From Paracentrotus lividus (lineage: Eukaryota > Echinodermata > Echinoidea > Camarodonta > Echinidae), in assembly GCA_940671915.1 (NCBI GenBank), contig CALNVZ010003426.1, positions 41,027,603 through 41,091,602 of the forward strand: a stretch of DNA of 64,000 nt. Direction: 5' to 3'. A program made the translations under genes and the position numbers. Numbering within the stretch: the first letter of the stretch is position 1; every line of letters starts with the position of its first letter. Positions 26,001 through 40,700 of the stretch are shown piece after piece. Under the pieces are notes generated by a model. The model was not told the origin of the DNA. It was given only the letters and a program-made list of their open reading frames with translations, and made no database searches.

Positions 26001-29000
26001 GGTCAATTTGGCGCCCCTTTGAGGTCATTTTGGCGCCCTTTTGGGCGCCTACCCGGAAGGCCCGGGCCCGTAAAGCACCCCCCCCCCCCCCCGAATACGC
26101 GCATGGTTTGATGGGCATACCAGAACACTAGTAACCAATTTCTTAGACTAATATTGAAATTACTACTTGGTGAAATGTTAGGGATATCAATTTATAACTT
26201 AGACTATGTAATAAGGAGGGCTTACATCGTTATTCATGTTCGTACAATCAAAAAGTTTCAAAAGTGTAACTACTGCAGACGCAATAGGCCTAACATCATG
26301 TAGCCATGTATGCGAGACTAATTGACGACCGACAGTGCCTTAGCATAGCACCGGCCCGTTGGCCCGGTACCTTGCGTGTGGCATGGTAGGCATACACGGT
26401 CGGACACTGTAGGATGGGGGTTGGGTGTCTGGACACTAACAAAAATGAAAGTCTCGTTTTTTGTCTTTGGATTAAGCCAAAACTACATTTGAATCGTGCT
26501 TATCATCATCAAATTTGTTCCTCACAATATTTTCTACCCTTCGTGCAAAAAATATATAAAAATATTGCTTTGCAAAACCTTTTCAAATGGCTGATAAAAT
26601 TTAGCTGTCCGGACACCCAACCTGTCCGCTTAGCCACGGTCTCAAAAGAAAATTTCTTCAAATGAGTAGACTAGATCTATACATGTAAAATATTTTCATT
26701 CATAGCTTACCACATTGTTGCTTTGTCATGTTTGTTAAGCCTCTTTTTACTCGTTCAGCGTTCAGCAATTCGAGGCATGAAAAGCAGTGCAAATTGTGAA
26801 TCAAGGCGTTGCACCATTTAGTAATCCGCCATTTTTGGGAGGACGGGTAGAAAGAGCGGACGTCTGATTGTTTAAGAATGGGTATCGATTTCGATAATTG
26901 ATGACGTGATCCAGGATCGATCTATGATGTGATCAATCGCTGCGAGAAGCTAAAGGGGGTATCTCACTGGTTGCGAACCCAGGCGAATTTACAGAGTTTT
27001 ATATATAGAGAGATCTACCAAGTTCTTTTGTGCTGCTTTGTTAGACAAGCATAAAGGGGTTATCTTGTTGTATCAGAATGGCAGTTTTCTTTAGCGATGC
27101 TTTGTAAGCCAAGCTCAAAGGGGTTATCTCGTTGTATAAGAATTGCATATTTCTTTTGTGCTGCTTAGTTAGGCAAGCTCAATAGGGTTATCTAACTGTA
27201 TCAACATGGCATGTTTTCTTTTGTACTGCTTGTTAGGCAAGCACAAAGGGGTTGTACTGAATGATCATGGCATGTTTTCTTTTGTAGGCCTACTGCCTTG
27301 TTAGGCAAGTACAGGTGGGTTATATTGTATGGTATTGGCATGTTTTCTTTTGTACTCTTTTTTTATGCAATCCAAAGCAGGGGCCGTGGAGCGTTTTTGA
27401 AAGTAGAGGAGCTGAGCCGAAGGGGGGGGGGGGGCTGAAGAGACTAAAAATGACAAATGCATGGTCATTTTTGCAATTTGTACACGTGTGCTGAGAACTG
27501 AAGTGGGGGCTGAAGCCCCCCCCCCCCCCCCGAGCCCGCTCCACAGCCCCCTCGAAGGGGGTAATTTAACTGAATTGTGAACAATATAATGAAACAAGTC
27601 ATTTTTTTTCGTTTTGGTTCGTGTAGGTACGGGGTGCGTGTGTGTGTGTGACTGCACATTATTATAGCCAAAAGTGAGATATTGATGGTCAGTTATGCAG
27701 TCATGGGTGCAGAAATGAAAAAACAAAATGATTAAAATAATATGGAAATGATAATAGTAATGATAATTGAAAAAAGAAAATGACTACCAGCTCAATTACC
27801 CCCAACGCCCAGCCACGCCCGAAGTGAAATCTGAATGTTTTATTTGCGTTTATTGTTAATGACAATACCAATCAACATGATCAAAGACACTCATATACGC
27901 TGGATTATTATTATTATTTTCAAACATATTTTGAGAAATTATATTTTTTTCATCGAGTAATTCTTATCCGATTCAAATTTATGTTGACCCTTTCCATATA
28001 TATTTTAGTAATATCAGTAAACCTATTTATATGTATATTCAACCATTTATACACACAGAATCATGCACTTGCAATCGGTCATAAATAAATTCGCCTGGAA
28101 ATTTTGAACATGCCCAAAACTTTTTGGCGAATTATTTTCAAAAGAATTATTCAGGCCTATCGAAAGGAATGTGGTTGAAACCAAGATCGATCACTTCATG
28201 CCCCAATGTAGGACAAAAAAGAATTCCTGTATTTCGACTCCGTTCATTTCAGAAGTTCGCTACATTCCAAAATACTCATTGTCCGGAAAACACATAACAA
28301 AAGAAAATGCCTCACATCAAAAAGCCTACCTACTGAATCGAGGTGGATTAGGCATTCTATGTATACGAAAATCTCTAAATTCGCCCTGTTCGCAAATGTT
28401 CGCCCTACTGAATCGAGGTGGATTAGGCATTCTATGTATACGAAAATCTCTAAATTCGCCCTGTTCGCAAATGTTCGCAACTCAGTGAGATACGAAAATC
28501 TCTAAATTCGCCCTGTTCGCAAATGTTCGCAACTCAGTGAGATGGGTATCTCACTGAGTTGCGAACATTTGCGAACAGGGCGAATTTAGAGATTTTCGTA
28601 TACATAGAATGCCTAATCCACCTCGATTCAGTAGGTAGGCTTTTTGATGTGAGGCATTTTCTTTTGTTATGTGTTTTCCGGACAATGAGTATTTTGGAAT
28701 GTAGCGAACTTCTGAAATGAATGGAGTGGAAATACAGGAATTCTTTTTGTCCTGCATTGGGGCATGAAGTGATCGATCTTGGTTTCAACCACATTCCTTT
28801 CGATAGGCCTGAATAATTCTTTTGAAAATAATTCGCCAACAAGTTTTGAACATGTTCAAAATTTCTAGGCGAATTTATTTATGATCGATTGCAAGTGCAT
28901 AATTATGTGTGTAAAAATGGTTGAATATACATATAGATAGGTTTACTAATATTGCTAAAATATATATGGAAAGGGTCAACATAAATTTGAATCGGATAAG

Positions 29001-31760
29001 AATTACTCGATGAAAAAAATATAATTTCTAAAAATATGTTTAAAAATAATAATAATAATCCAGCGTATATAGTGTCTTTGATCATGTTGATTGGTATTGT
29101 CATTAACAATAAACGCAAATAAAACATTCAGATTTCATTTCGGGCATGGCTGGGCGTTGGGGGTAATTGAGCTAGTAGTCATTTTCTTTTTCAATTATTA
29201 TTACTATTATCATTTCCATATTATTGTTATCATTTTGTTTTTTTCATCTCTGCACCCATGACTGCATAATTGAGAATCAATATCTCACTTTTGGCAACAC
29301 ACGCACCCACGTACCTACACGAACCAAAACGAAGCAAAAAAAATGACTTGTTTCATTGATATGTGTTCACAATTCAGTGAAATTACCCCCTTCGAGGGGG
29401 CTGTGGAGCCGGGGTGCTTGGGGGGGGGGGGCTTCAGCCCCAACTTCAGTTCTCAGCACACGTGTACAAAATTGCAAATGACCATGCATTTGTCATTTCT
29501 AGTCTCTTCAGCCCCCCCCCCCCCTCCCTTCGGCTCAGCTCCTCTACTTTCAAAAACGCTCCACGGCCCCTGCTTTGTGATTGCATAAAAAAGCAGTACA
29601 AAAGAAAACATGCCAATACCATACAATATAACCCACCTGTACTTGCCTAACAAGGCAGTAGGCCTACAAAAGAAAACATGCCATGATTATTCAGTACAAC
29701 CCCTTTGTGCTTGCCTAACAAGGCAGTACAAAAGAAAACATGCCATGTTGATACAGTTAGATAACCCTATTGAGCTTGCCTAACTAAGCAGCACAAAAGA
29801 ACATGCGCAATTCTTATACAACGAGAAAACCCCTTTGAGCTTGGCTTACAAAGCATCGCTGAAGAAAACATGTCATTCTCTGATACAACGAGAAAACCCC
29901 TTTATGCTTGTCTAACAAAGCAGCACAAAGAACTTTGGTAGATCCTCTACATATATAACACTCTGTAAATTCGCCTGGGTTCGCAACCAGTGAGATACCC
30001 CCTTTAAGGATTAATAATTTAAGTGGCGTACAGTGCGTCCCAAAAAGCGGAACCCGAATGGTCAGTCATTTTCCATTAATGCAAGCAAATAATGAAAATA
30101 TTACATGCACCATGTTTTTACTCTGCATATTCTATGTAATTCAGATTTTAAGCTTTCATTTGATTTTTCTTTTCTTTCTTTTTGACGAGATAAATACCAT
30201 TTCTATTATATTCTATTCTATTCACCTTTTGAAGTTCAATTGTCCTCCTTTCTTTCTGAGCAGTGCATGGCTGGGCAAGAAGAGTTTGAAAACTTAATAT
30301 GGTCAAAACCAAGTTGCCCTAAATGAGTGGGCGGAAAAAAAGCCCTTGCCTAGAATGGGATGGTTCATTTAGCATTTCTTTTATGTTGTTAGTTAGTTTC
30401 CATTTTTGAAATCTCTCAGGTATAAGTCTTTCCCAGGGACAGCTAGTGCGTTTCCCATCAATTTGATTTCCACAAATTGGGTTCGACCGTTAATTTTCAA
30501 ACTCTTCTTTTTCATTCAAGCGTGGGTCTTTTGTATTGAATTTCATGTCAAAGGTACGAAGAAAATTTAGCTTTAAAATGAAGCATTTAATATTTCATTA
30601 TTTGCTTGCGTTTATAGAGAAAATAACTGAACATTCAGTTTCGGCTTCATCAGGGACACCCTGTACATCCATGCTGGCTCCTAATCGTGTGTGGGGAGGG
30701 GGGGGGGTCAGAGCAGGCCTATTATATAAAACGGTGATAAATGAGTCGTATGAAGCCGGGAAAGCATAATTCTGTAGTTCTTTCTTTTTCGTTTAACTAA
30801 ACCACTCCAATGACCTCCATACAACTAAACTGCAAACCCTATACACCGAATCAGAACCCTATTTCTGGGGGTGGGTAATACTCTAGGGGGTAATTGACCT
30901 GAAATACACAATATTCTTTCGGGAGAGGGGCTTAAATCAAAGGGAGTGGTGCACATTCTAGTAACTCATGTATAGCTAATTAAGTTTATTCTATGCAGTC
31001 CATTAGGGGAAGAAAAATGGTTGAAAATGTTTCACATTTACCCTTAGCCATTGATTATCCGAAACTTTGCCATATTTTCTCCTTCTCCCTCAGATTGATG
31101 AGGTAAATGAGGAAATCATGACACTGCTGTCGTGGATTGGATGCAGTTTTTCTATTGCAGCGTGTTTTTTGACCTGTTTTGGCTACGCCATCCTCAGGTA
31201 ACTTTCCTTTTTTTAATATTGGGGTATATTTGCTTTACAGAGAGGTAATTAAACGCACCATGAATGTATTATTATATCACAACCAAAATTCCTGATGTAC
31301 AGAAGCAATAAGATATATGCCTAGTTTTTCGTATGTTTTCAAAATATTTCAAGAGATAACCCTTTCAGCAATACTACAATTGTGATATTTTAAGAAATCA
31401 AGATTGATTTTTATAACGAGAAATGTCGAACAATTTCAATCTTATATTTTCTCTATCTTCTTGTGGCACCACATTTAAACATTAAACATTTAAACAGAAA
31501 ACTGTTTTTTGTTTTTGTTTTTTGTACAATTTCCAAACTTTTAAGACATTGTTGGTGAAGTTTACGTCCTTGAAAATTTTAGCATTTATTTTGTAGACAG
31601 ACCTATAAATTTTGCATTTTGTTTGTCTTTATGCTGATAATCTGGTATAATATGATAATAAATCGTAATTTTCCTATGGTAAAGTTAAATGGTCAATCAA
31701 CCATTTTGTTGCAGCCATTGACATCGGGCGATACCGTCTACTCCTTCGTTTAATTTGTGT

Positions 31761-31791
<31 letters not shown>

Positions 31792-34700
31792 CGCGTGTGT
31801 GTGTGTATGGTGTGTGTGTGTGTGTGGAGTGTGTGGTGTGGTGTGTTGGTGTTGTTGTGTGTGTGGGTTGGTGGGTGGTGTGTGTGTGTGTGTGTTTTGT
31901 GAGTTGTTTTTTTTTGTTTTGGTTTTTTCAGGTTTTATATTTGGAGCATTTTCTTTTTCTTAGTTTTTTAATTTTATTGGACTTTAAAATTTCTTTGTTG
32001 ACAGGCTCCGAAAGTGAGCGCTCATTTTAGTGCATGGAATGCTTGCTTGGCTGTGGGTTTGGCTGAAACGGCTTTCGCTCTGTCTCGATGTAGTTAAAAA
32101 GCCCTTCAGAGAATCGGTAAGAACACCGAAAGGAATATTAATACCCTTTTCCCTTTTTTTTGGTTATTTATCTATTATTTATTCTAATTAGAAAAAAATT
32201 GCAATAATTAATATAATGGGCAATGAATGTATAAATGGAGAAATGATGCCAAATTCATTTCTCTACAGAGAATTTGAAAATTTGGTAACAAGGCGACTAA
32301 TGTTTGACTCAGAATTCTGATTCATCGAGGGTAATATATTTTCTCATAGGGATTTTTTATTTTTTTTTTTTTTTGGCGTTAACTAGGTTCTTCTTAGGAT
32401 TTTTTGGATTTCTCATAGATTTAGCTCTATAATTAAAAAAGATGATTTGGGATTTAACAATGTAGGACTTCTATTCGCACAGTTTGACTATAATATTGTT
32501 TACGATTAACATATCATCAAATATAATGAAAATTTTAGCAAACACTCTTTATTTCAGATATCAAGTGCCAGATAGGACACTGACATTTGGATTTGCTCAT
32601 TTGGATTAATGTTGCTGATATTTAGGAACTCTGGGCTACTTATTCGCTTTTCAAATCAGCAGAGTTGGTAGCGGTGGGTATTAAAAGGTGTTCTGAACTC
32701 AGGTCAGAGTATGTATTTATGTAATGGGTGTTTGAGCGCGGGTGGTTATATCTGTAAGAACATACTAACTGTTAATTGTATTTTCAGATAACTTACCGTT
32801 AGGCCCGCGCAACTCTGGCTGCACTGGGATAATTTTGACTGTAAACTTTTCTATATTTTAGTAAGCTCACTTTCACAGTCCAAAGGTCATTATTGAGTAA
32901 ATTACTCCTACAGATACATGGCATATCTATCGCAGTACGATAGTTATATGCCCTTGCTATTTGCTGTACCAGCAGAGTTGCATGTAATTTACTATAAAAA
33001 GCTAGGGCAGCAAATTTTTCATATCCTTCGAGCTTTAGGAATCCCTCTTGTAATCGGTAGAAGGAGATTGTTTCCATATGTAGAGTCCCGTAAGACCCAT
33101 AGGAGTATTAGTAAATCAGTTTTATACTAAGAGAATCGTTTTTTCTTTGCGCGAGATATAGTTCGTTTTTCTTGCGATGACTCGTCACGTCATAGTAACA
33201 TTTTTCTGCCGCGCCCGGCACCGCCCTCGCCACCCTCACTTCCCCCATTCAGTAAATTTATCCACGAGTTTGCCGAGATTCATTCTTATTTCGTGCGCAG
33301 CAATTGCGAGATCGTGAGTTGCTACTAGACTGCTGCTGCTTTTACTCCTCCGATAGAATTTCTCCCTGACATCTGTCTTCTGGGCGGCGCATGGGCACCT
33401 AGCGGGAAACGTTTCAAGGCGAGCTGCAATGACAGAATCGCGAGACAGCTGATTTTTTTAAGTTCTGTAAACAGACATGGCTTGCCTCCTACTAGTTGTC
33501 CAGATTGTTACTGGTTAATCACGGAGGATATTTTCAGCAGTTAATTAATAGACGAGGAAATTAGTTGAGATTTCTATGAATGTACTGACAGTCGTATGGA
33601 TATATATATAATAAGTAACGAGACTAAAATTAAGCAGTTATGGTGGGGCTGTATACTTATATTCCAGTGAATTTAAGTTCTCTCAAACTCCATGTATGGT
33701 TGTATGAGGTTGATGATGAGTATCGACATTCGAATCAATACTACACGATTCAACGCTCGCAAGATTTTTCGTCGGTGCACTACGAACAAAAACCGGCGCT
33801 TTGTAATGTATCTAGTACTTTCCATTGTACTTTAGATAGGATCCGAGAAGAAGAGGTAAGACATAGACTGATCACTAATATTCATGTCATTAAAAAAATT
33901 AAAAGGATAAGTGGAAAGGACGATAATATTAACAAGGAGTATTAGCATGTGACTCATTCTCAGAAACAGGATATAAAGGACTAATTCGCCACATCAAGAT
34001 TGAACAGTCAACATAGTACTATTTCAGTAATCAAATTTCTCTCTCGGACAGCCGATGGCCCTCCGGGAGAGAATAGAGGTTCGGGATGGTTAAGATTGAT
34101 TAGGTAAGGAGTGGTGCGAGAGGAGCGAGGGAGGGTAAAGGAGGGGGGGGGGGGGGGAGTAGCTTATCGTCGATAGTTCTATTCGATGCGCAATTATGTT
34201 TATACGCAGATCACTCGAATTTGTCATTGTATGTTATCTATTTTGTATAATTATTAAGCCTGTTATATCTATAAGAATAGTGTGCCATTGACCCGAGTGT
34301 AGACACAAGTGTATGTTATAATAAGATATAGTTTAACTTAGAATAACGTTTATCTGTAGATAATTAGTTCTGTCTTTTTGTACTCATTCATGCACGAACT
34401 CACAGCATAAGACATACATTCTCTCTTAACCCTAGGAACTGGAAATCACCTACGTTTTATACCCGACCCCCAAACCCACCCTCCACACCTGATTCACAGA
34501 GTTGCAGCACACGCGAGCCGGGAGGAATGCACTACTAAACATGATAGAAATTACCAAATGAATATCTCACACTGCAACTGACATGCGCGCATGCCCGGGA
34601 AACTTTCGCCGAGCTGAATGCAGCTGAGCAAAAGTGCCATGGAAATGCAGCACCACGATTTATGTTTGTAAACACGAGCAAATGACTGCCTCCACTAAGT

Positions 34701-37700
34701 AGCCAAGCAGACAGATATAATCAAGAGTAACAACAAATCCAACGCGATAGATTCAAAATTCGCAGCAGTCATAATACCCGCACAAGGAATGTGGCATCAT
34801 CCGCCAACTACGACTGACAGCGTTAATACATCAGAAACAAAATTAAGTTATGTGTATCTTATTCCGTGAATTTTGTTACCAAATTGTGTGTGCAAGTTGT
34901 GATGAGATCGAATCAATCACTCGATTCAGCGCTCGCAAGATTTTTCGTCGGTGCTCGAACAAAAACAACCGAGGCGCTTTGTAAAGCCATACATCACCAT
35001 GTACACGTGTCATATATGGATGACAAGAAGAAAAGGTAAGGCATAGACTAATATCAAAATTTTGTTCATATAAAAAAAATTAAAAGGTGGAAAGGATATA
35101 AAACAAATATACAATGACTCATCCATATCAGAACAGGTTAACACTAATCCGCACATCAGAGAACATTCAGCATATAGGTTAATTCCATTTCTCTCTTCGG
35201 GCCGATGCACATCGACGAGAATAGTACTATGTATTTCCTAAGATCGAATGCGGAATTAGTTAATTAACGCTAGATCTCTCAGTTGTCATTGATACATTTT
35301 GATATACATAATACCAGTCGAATATTCACAGTTCTATTAATGTCCCATCCATATCGAAGATTGTTTGCATTGAGATGTGTTACTATGAGAGAGAGGAGAA
35401 TCCAGATTAACTAATAGTAAAATATGCGTCACTGATAAGGAAATAGAAATTTATAATTTTTCTCGTTTGTTCTCATGAAAGATCAATACAGTCATGAGTT
35501 ACATTGTCTGTGTTCCACCTTAATGGTGTAAAAAAACTGGACTGATATCATCATTTATCCTCAACACCAATCCCGATTCTCCCTGCCCCCCCTATTCATA
35601 GCCCGAGTTGCGGCACATCGCAGAGAGGCAGACAACGCGGTTGGGCTACTAGGATATTAGCATGCTGCTTATATTGACCTGGTGAATCTGCACCACATGT
35701 ATGCAGGTTCCATTACGGCCCTAGGAAACTTTGCAGAGAAGAGACCTGCAAACTGGGCAGAGGGTGTCTCGCTTTAGCATAACAGACCGATCGATTAGGC
35801 AAGTACAAGTATATTTTCTGTTGCATTTAAATATATTTATAATAGTTCGCTTCAGAATAGGATTATATATTAAAAGGCAGATAGGTTTGTTTTCGCACAA
35901 AGGTGATTATATTATAACGCCACAATATTATACATATTTATAGACTTATCTTTATATATCAAGAACCATCAATGGACCCATACTGTATTCCCAAAAATAT
36001 GATTATATCCTCTCTCCCCGGAAAGTGATATTACTTTTGATTTAGTAACACGGGGTAAATATCACTAGAGGTAGCGTCTGAAACACACAGTTCCACAAAG
36101 AAACGATTGCATAATTAATATATCGTCAGAATGACATTTCCTAGCGTCTTGTTAAAAAATCTAGGTTTGTTTTATAAGCTGATTCTTGGGAATATCATAA
36201 TGATGTTTGAATGATAGACGCACTAATTCTAGAGGGTGAACATTCATCGAGCACATTCAGTACTTCTATTCGGTAACATTTTCACTATACCAGGCTTGTT
36301 TGTATTTTGCATCCAGGTTTATTGTAATATCTTCGGCCTTTGAACAGCGTGACGCACGATGGGCCTCCTTCTATCGAGAGAATGTGGGATGAGATTAGAG
36401 GAAGTGTGGAGAGAAGAGAGAGAGAGAAGAGGAGAGAGAGAGAGGAGAGAGAGGGGTCCTGTGTGACAACCCACGTCAGATTGGAGTGATTTCCCCGGGC
36501 CAGACTCTTCTTACGTTGCGAGCCTATGAATGTCCGATAGTTTTCTCCCCGCGCCATTAATCGTAGATCGAAATGAATCGATGTGAATGTTTTCCGCCTG
36601 AACATTGAACTTGGTTAAGATACGATTGCATTAAATACGGCGTGCCATAAGACCAAGATCTCGATTGTCATTGTATATTGTATACTATACACTCACTTAG
36701 CAACATCGCAGACATAGGCTAAAGCGTGCATTTTTTGTTTTTCATATTTACAAGTCTTTTATATATTGTCATATTTCATTTCATGGCAGAGATTTCAGAA
36801 AATTTTATTATTCTGAATGAGGAGACTTGTCCCTTTTCAGATTTCTTAGATGAGTAAATACGCAGACAGGGGGGCACTTTTTTTAAAACAAAGGGGCGAC
36901 AGATGAACAAAGGCGCTTAAATAAATAAGAGGTGTGGATTATCAGTGAATAAAATTATAAGAGGAGTCATATTTCCCGAAAAAGATGTTTAACACTTTTT
37001 TAATTTATGCTGTGGCCAATTAAAATAGTCCATAAGGGAACCATTACAGTGGCTAAGTGAGGTAGTAGTGTGTGAACTTTAAAGCCGGAGGCAATTCGTC
37101 GCCGGAGGAATATCGTCATTTGTTGAATGCGAAACAAGGTAGATACGCGTTAGCATCTATGTCTCTTAGGCCATTGGTCGCTGGATGCGAATTTCAGTGG
37201 AAGTGTAATGGTGTACAACTTCGAGTTATACGTATCATTTCATTCTAGATATTTTTACTTTATTTTTAATATACTGCCTTTTCAACCCCACCCAAAATTT
37301 AAATTATCTTAAAATACAATCCAGCTTCTGGTATCTTACAATAATCCATTTCTTAGTGTATGAGGAAAATAGAACTATAAAAGAAAGTAGTATATTAGTT
37401 AATCCGTCTATTTTTGTACCCGTTAAACTATTTATGTGGCAATCTTTGTATAAGGTTTTCTTGCTCGGTCAATTCTAAACCTCCTTGTGAGCAATCGATT
37501 CGGTTTATGTTCAATGATGGCCATAGAGGGCATACTCAAATTTAACGATAATCTCATTCGGTAGCCTGAAGGTATCGGTCTCCAAATTGAAATAACGTGT
37601 AGAATATTTTTAGCCACCAGCGATCAAATTTCGGACAAAAGTGCTTGTAACTTTAGGAATGCCAAATTGATCGGAGATAGTATAAGCTTGACCCGGAGAA

Positions 37701-40700
37701 AACTATTTGAATATTATACTCCTAGCCTGGTTTTCCATATGTGTGTTCTGAATATGAGACTTGTATCCATACATCGCGATGTCTAATGAAGGCATTTTTT
37801 TTTAAAAATTCCTAAAAAAAGAATTCGTATATAACAACTAGAAATGTTGACTTAATTAAAGCTTTGAAAGCGTATATTTATGTACATTCCATCACATCAT
37901 TTTGAACGTTTAAAAATGTTCATAATTTTTATAAAACTGTTAATCATATGGAAATGAAAGGACCTGTTGTTAAATTAGTGTTTATTTTTTATTTATTTTT
38001 TTTTTAATTTATTATTCATTTATATAGGTAAATTTCTAGGGTGCTCAATTTCAGAGATACCTGAAGAAATTAAAATGTCTGATGATATTCAGAACAAGGA
38101 TATAAGAAAGAAACCAAAACAATGTATGTTTGCCAAATTCGACGTCATGTAAATTTTGGTGTCTTCTGCTATCAGGCAAGATGGTAATAATTGGGGAACT
38201 GTAGAAGACGTAACGTAGAAGAATATCTCCTTGGGATTCAGTACAGTCTCTCATTAACGTGTGGCACTCAGGATGGCTTTTATTATAGCACGAAGATAGA
38301 ATGAACGCCAAGAGAAAGGGAGAGAGAGAGAGAGAGAAAGAGGTGGGAGAGGTGAGAAAGAGGAAGGGATAGAGCAAAGAAAGAGAGGGAAAGAAGAGAG
38401 AGGGAGAGAGAGAGAGAGAAGGGGGGGGGAGAAGAGAAAGGGGAGAAAATAATAAGATAAGGTTGAGAGAGGATGGCTGAAGAAAATTGTGTAGATAAGG
38501 ATATCTAGGGGTCATTTACACAGTAAAGAGCGGTAGACGATCTACATAATAATAAACCAATGTCAAATCTATAACATGGCATGAGATGAGTTATTGTACA
38601 CAGGGTAAGTTAAAAATGAGAGAAATACACAAATAAAGGTAAATAGTGAGGATGGAGATACCGGGAAATGGTGCGTTTCTTGGGTGCCAAATGAAGGCAA
38701 CGCAACTTTCGAGTCTTATTACGGAGGGAGATATTTAATTACAGGGGGAGTGATCCATATAATTACAGATTTAGGCATGAAAATATGGGGTGATAACCCT
38801 GACTCAACCACAGGAAAAGAAAAGCAGAACATTGCAGAGCGAAGCGGAGAGAAAGGGGATAGAGATGAGAGGAGGAAAGAGAGGGAGGAGGAGCTTTGTG
38901 AAGCACTGGAATAGCTGTCTTGAAATCCTAAATTTCTGGACCACAGCATAAACACCCGAACAGCTTTGGCATGACGCGCTACGGAAGAGAGAGATTTAAT
39001 GACTTTACCAGAATGGCGATGGGTGAAATATACAAGGCATTATCATAAGGTGATAAAAAATCAGGTGATGGAAAATATATGTTACTGGAAAGCATCCATG
39101 TGTCAAATTACCCCATCGAAGCTCGCTATTTGTGTCTTTTAAATTGAAAGTTCTGTAGGCCTTAAAAAACAAATTTTGAACAATAAAATTTATGTGTAAA
39201 ATGTGATAGGCCTATTCATGCTGATGGCTATGGATAGTTCTGAATATGGCAGAATTACATGAATCTTATAATAAGTCTCAATTTCTTAATACTTAAGACA
39301 CGTTTTGAGCAGCTGATTATATCAGAATTAAATCAAAATCTGAAATTGAAGTAATATACTAATCAAGACAGCCTAGAAGTAATTTGAACTGTTTTTTTTT
39401 TATTTACTTCTGACTATTCCGAAATTAAAGAAGATATGCGCTAATATTTAAAATCACTCTTAACAAATCTTTTATACAGCAGTTTAGTTCCAATCGATTT
39501 CTTATTCCAAGTTCTATTCTACTCTTGTATTTATATTAGTATGTATCTGTTGGCTTGATATATCTTTATTTATAAGTATTGTCGACTGAGGCTGCGATGA
39601 GGACTATTGACTATATAACTTCTCAATTCTCCTATCTTCTCGTAGGTATTTCCGAATTCTCTCGTTGTCGCGATAGTGCTGTTTACAGAGAAAAACTTGC
39701 TTCCAAGAAGTAGTGAGTATGATAATGGAAGACCTTTCAGGAGCGTGATTTACTTTGAATAAAAGTTATATTAGACCAAGATGGACACAAGTTTGACAGA
39801 TAACTTTTATGATAATGGTGTGTAGAAGAATCCGGCAAAGGAAAGATATCATTAAAAGCCAGTAACATTAAAATGAATACGATGATCTTCAAAGTGAGTA
39901 GCAACAAATATTACCCCAAAAATTGGCCAAACTTTGACCCCAAATTTTCGCCCTCTTACTGTAATATAAATAATCATAATTATTGTTTTAGCTTGTGCTA
40001 TTATTGTCGGTATTTGTGTAACTTACCTTTCAATCTATGCCTCTGTAATACAAAGACTTACGATTCGATACAAAATAAATATGACGATTGTTCTATCTGG
40101 TATGCCCTCAATTTACAGCCATCGGACTAGGATTAGGATAATGAATTAAGTATTAGGGTTAGGGCTAGGGATATAGGTATTAATATAATCAAATGTGTTG
40201 TAGGACCCTGTCCGTGATGGGACCAGAGATGAAATGATCTTAACTTTTTATNNNNNNNNNNNNNNNNNNNNNNNNNCGAGCGGTGCTACTCTGCTGCTTT
40301 TACCTGAATTCTCCACTGCATGCATGCGCGCATGCCACGGGAAACTTTCGCCGAGCTGAATGCACTGACCAGGCCAGGTGCGCAACAGCTGATTTTTGTT
40401 TGTAAACAGACAAAATGGCTGCCTCCACTAGTTGCCAGATTAATGGTAATAACGGAAGATTTCAGCAGTATAATGACGAGGAAATTGTGGATTTCATGAA
40501 CTCGACTGACAGCGTTAATACTCAGAAACAATTAAATATGCTGTATCTATATTCCTGAATTTTGTTCACAAATTGTATGTGTGAGTTTCGTGTGAGATCG
40601 ACATAAATCACATCGATTCGCGCTCAGCAAGATTTTTCGTCGGTGCTCGACAAAACGGGCGCTTTGTAAGTACTTGTATTATTGATCAAGAAGAAAGGTA

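Larger units (their letters stand above)
36650..40251. repeat. Left version of a duplicated intron-exon segment
   Basis: Matches 42300-44362 in the same order: shared stretches include ctatacactcacttagcaac (36680s and 42332), tctggaccacagca (38936 and 43067), gagtatgataatggaagacc and agggttagggctagggatat. Differences are mostly single-base gains and losses. The left version is longer by about 1.5 kb, mainly an extra block between about 37.54 and 38.89 kb that includes a GA-rich tract at 38.31-38.44 kb. It ends at the N gap in the middle of ctttttat, exactly where the right version continues. Confidence 0.7.

Noticed and set aside
28171..28842. Overlapping ORFs of about 100 residues on both strands
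   Set aside because: Mirror-image frames of the palindromic element, with no domain and no sign of selection.
31755..32030. ORF rich in Cys and Val
   Set aside because: Translation of a (GT)n microsatellite.
38051..38515. 154-residue minus-strand ORF with Ser/Leu/Pro repeats
   Set aside because: Translation of a GA-rich simple repeat in a low-quality region.
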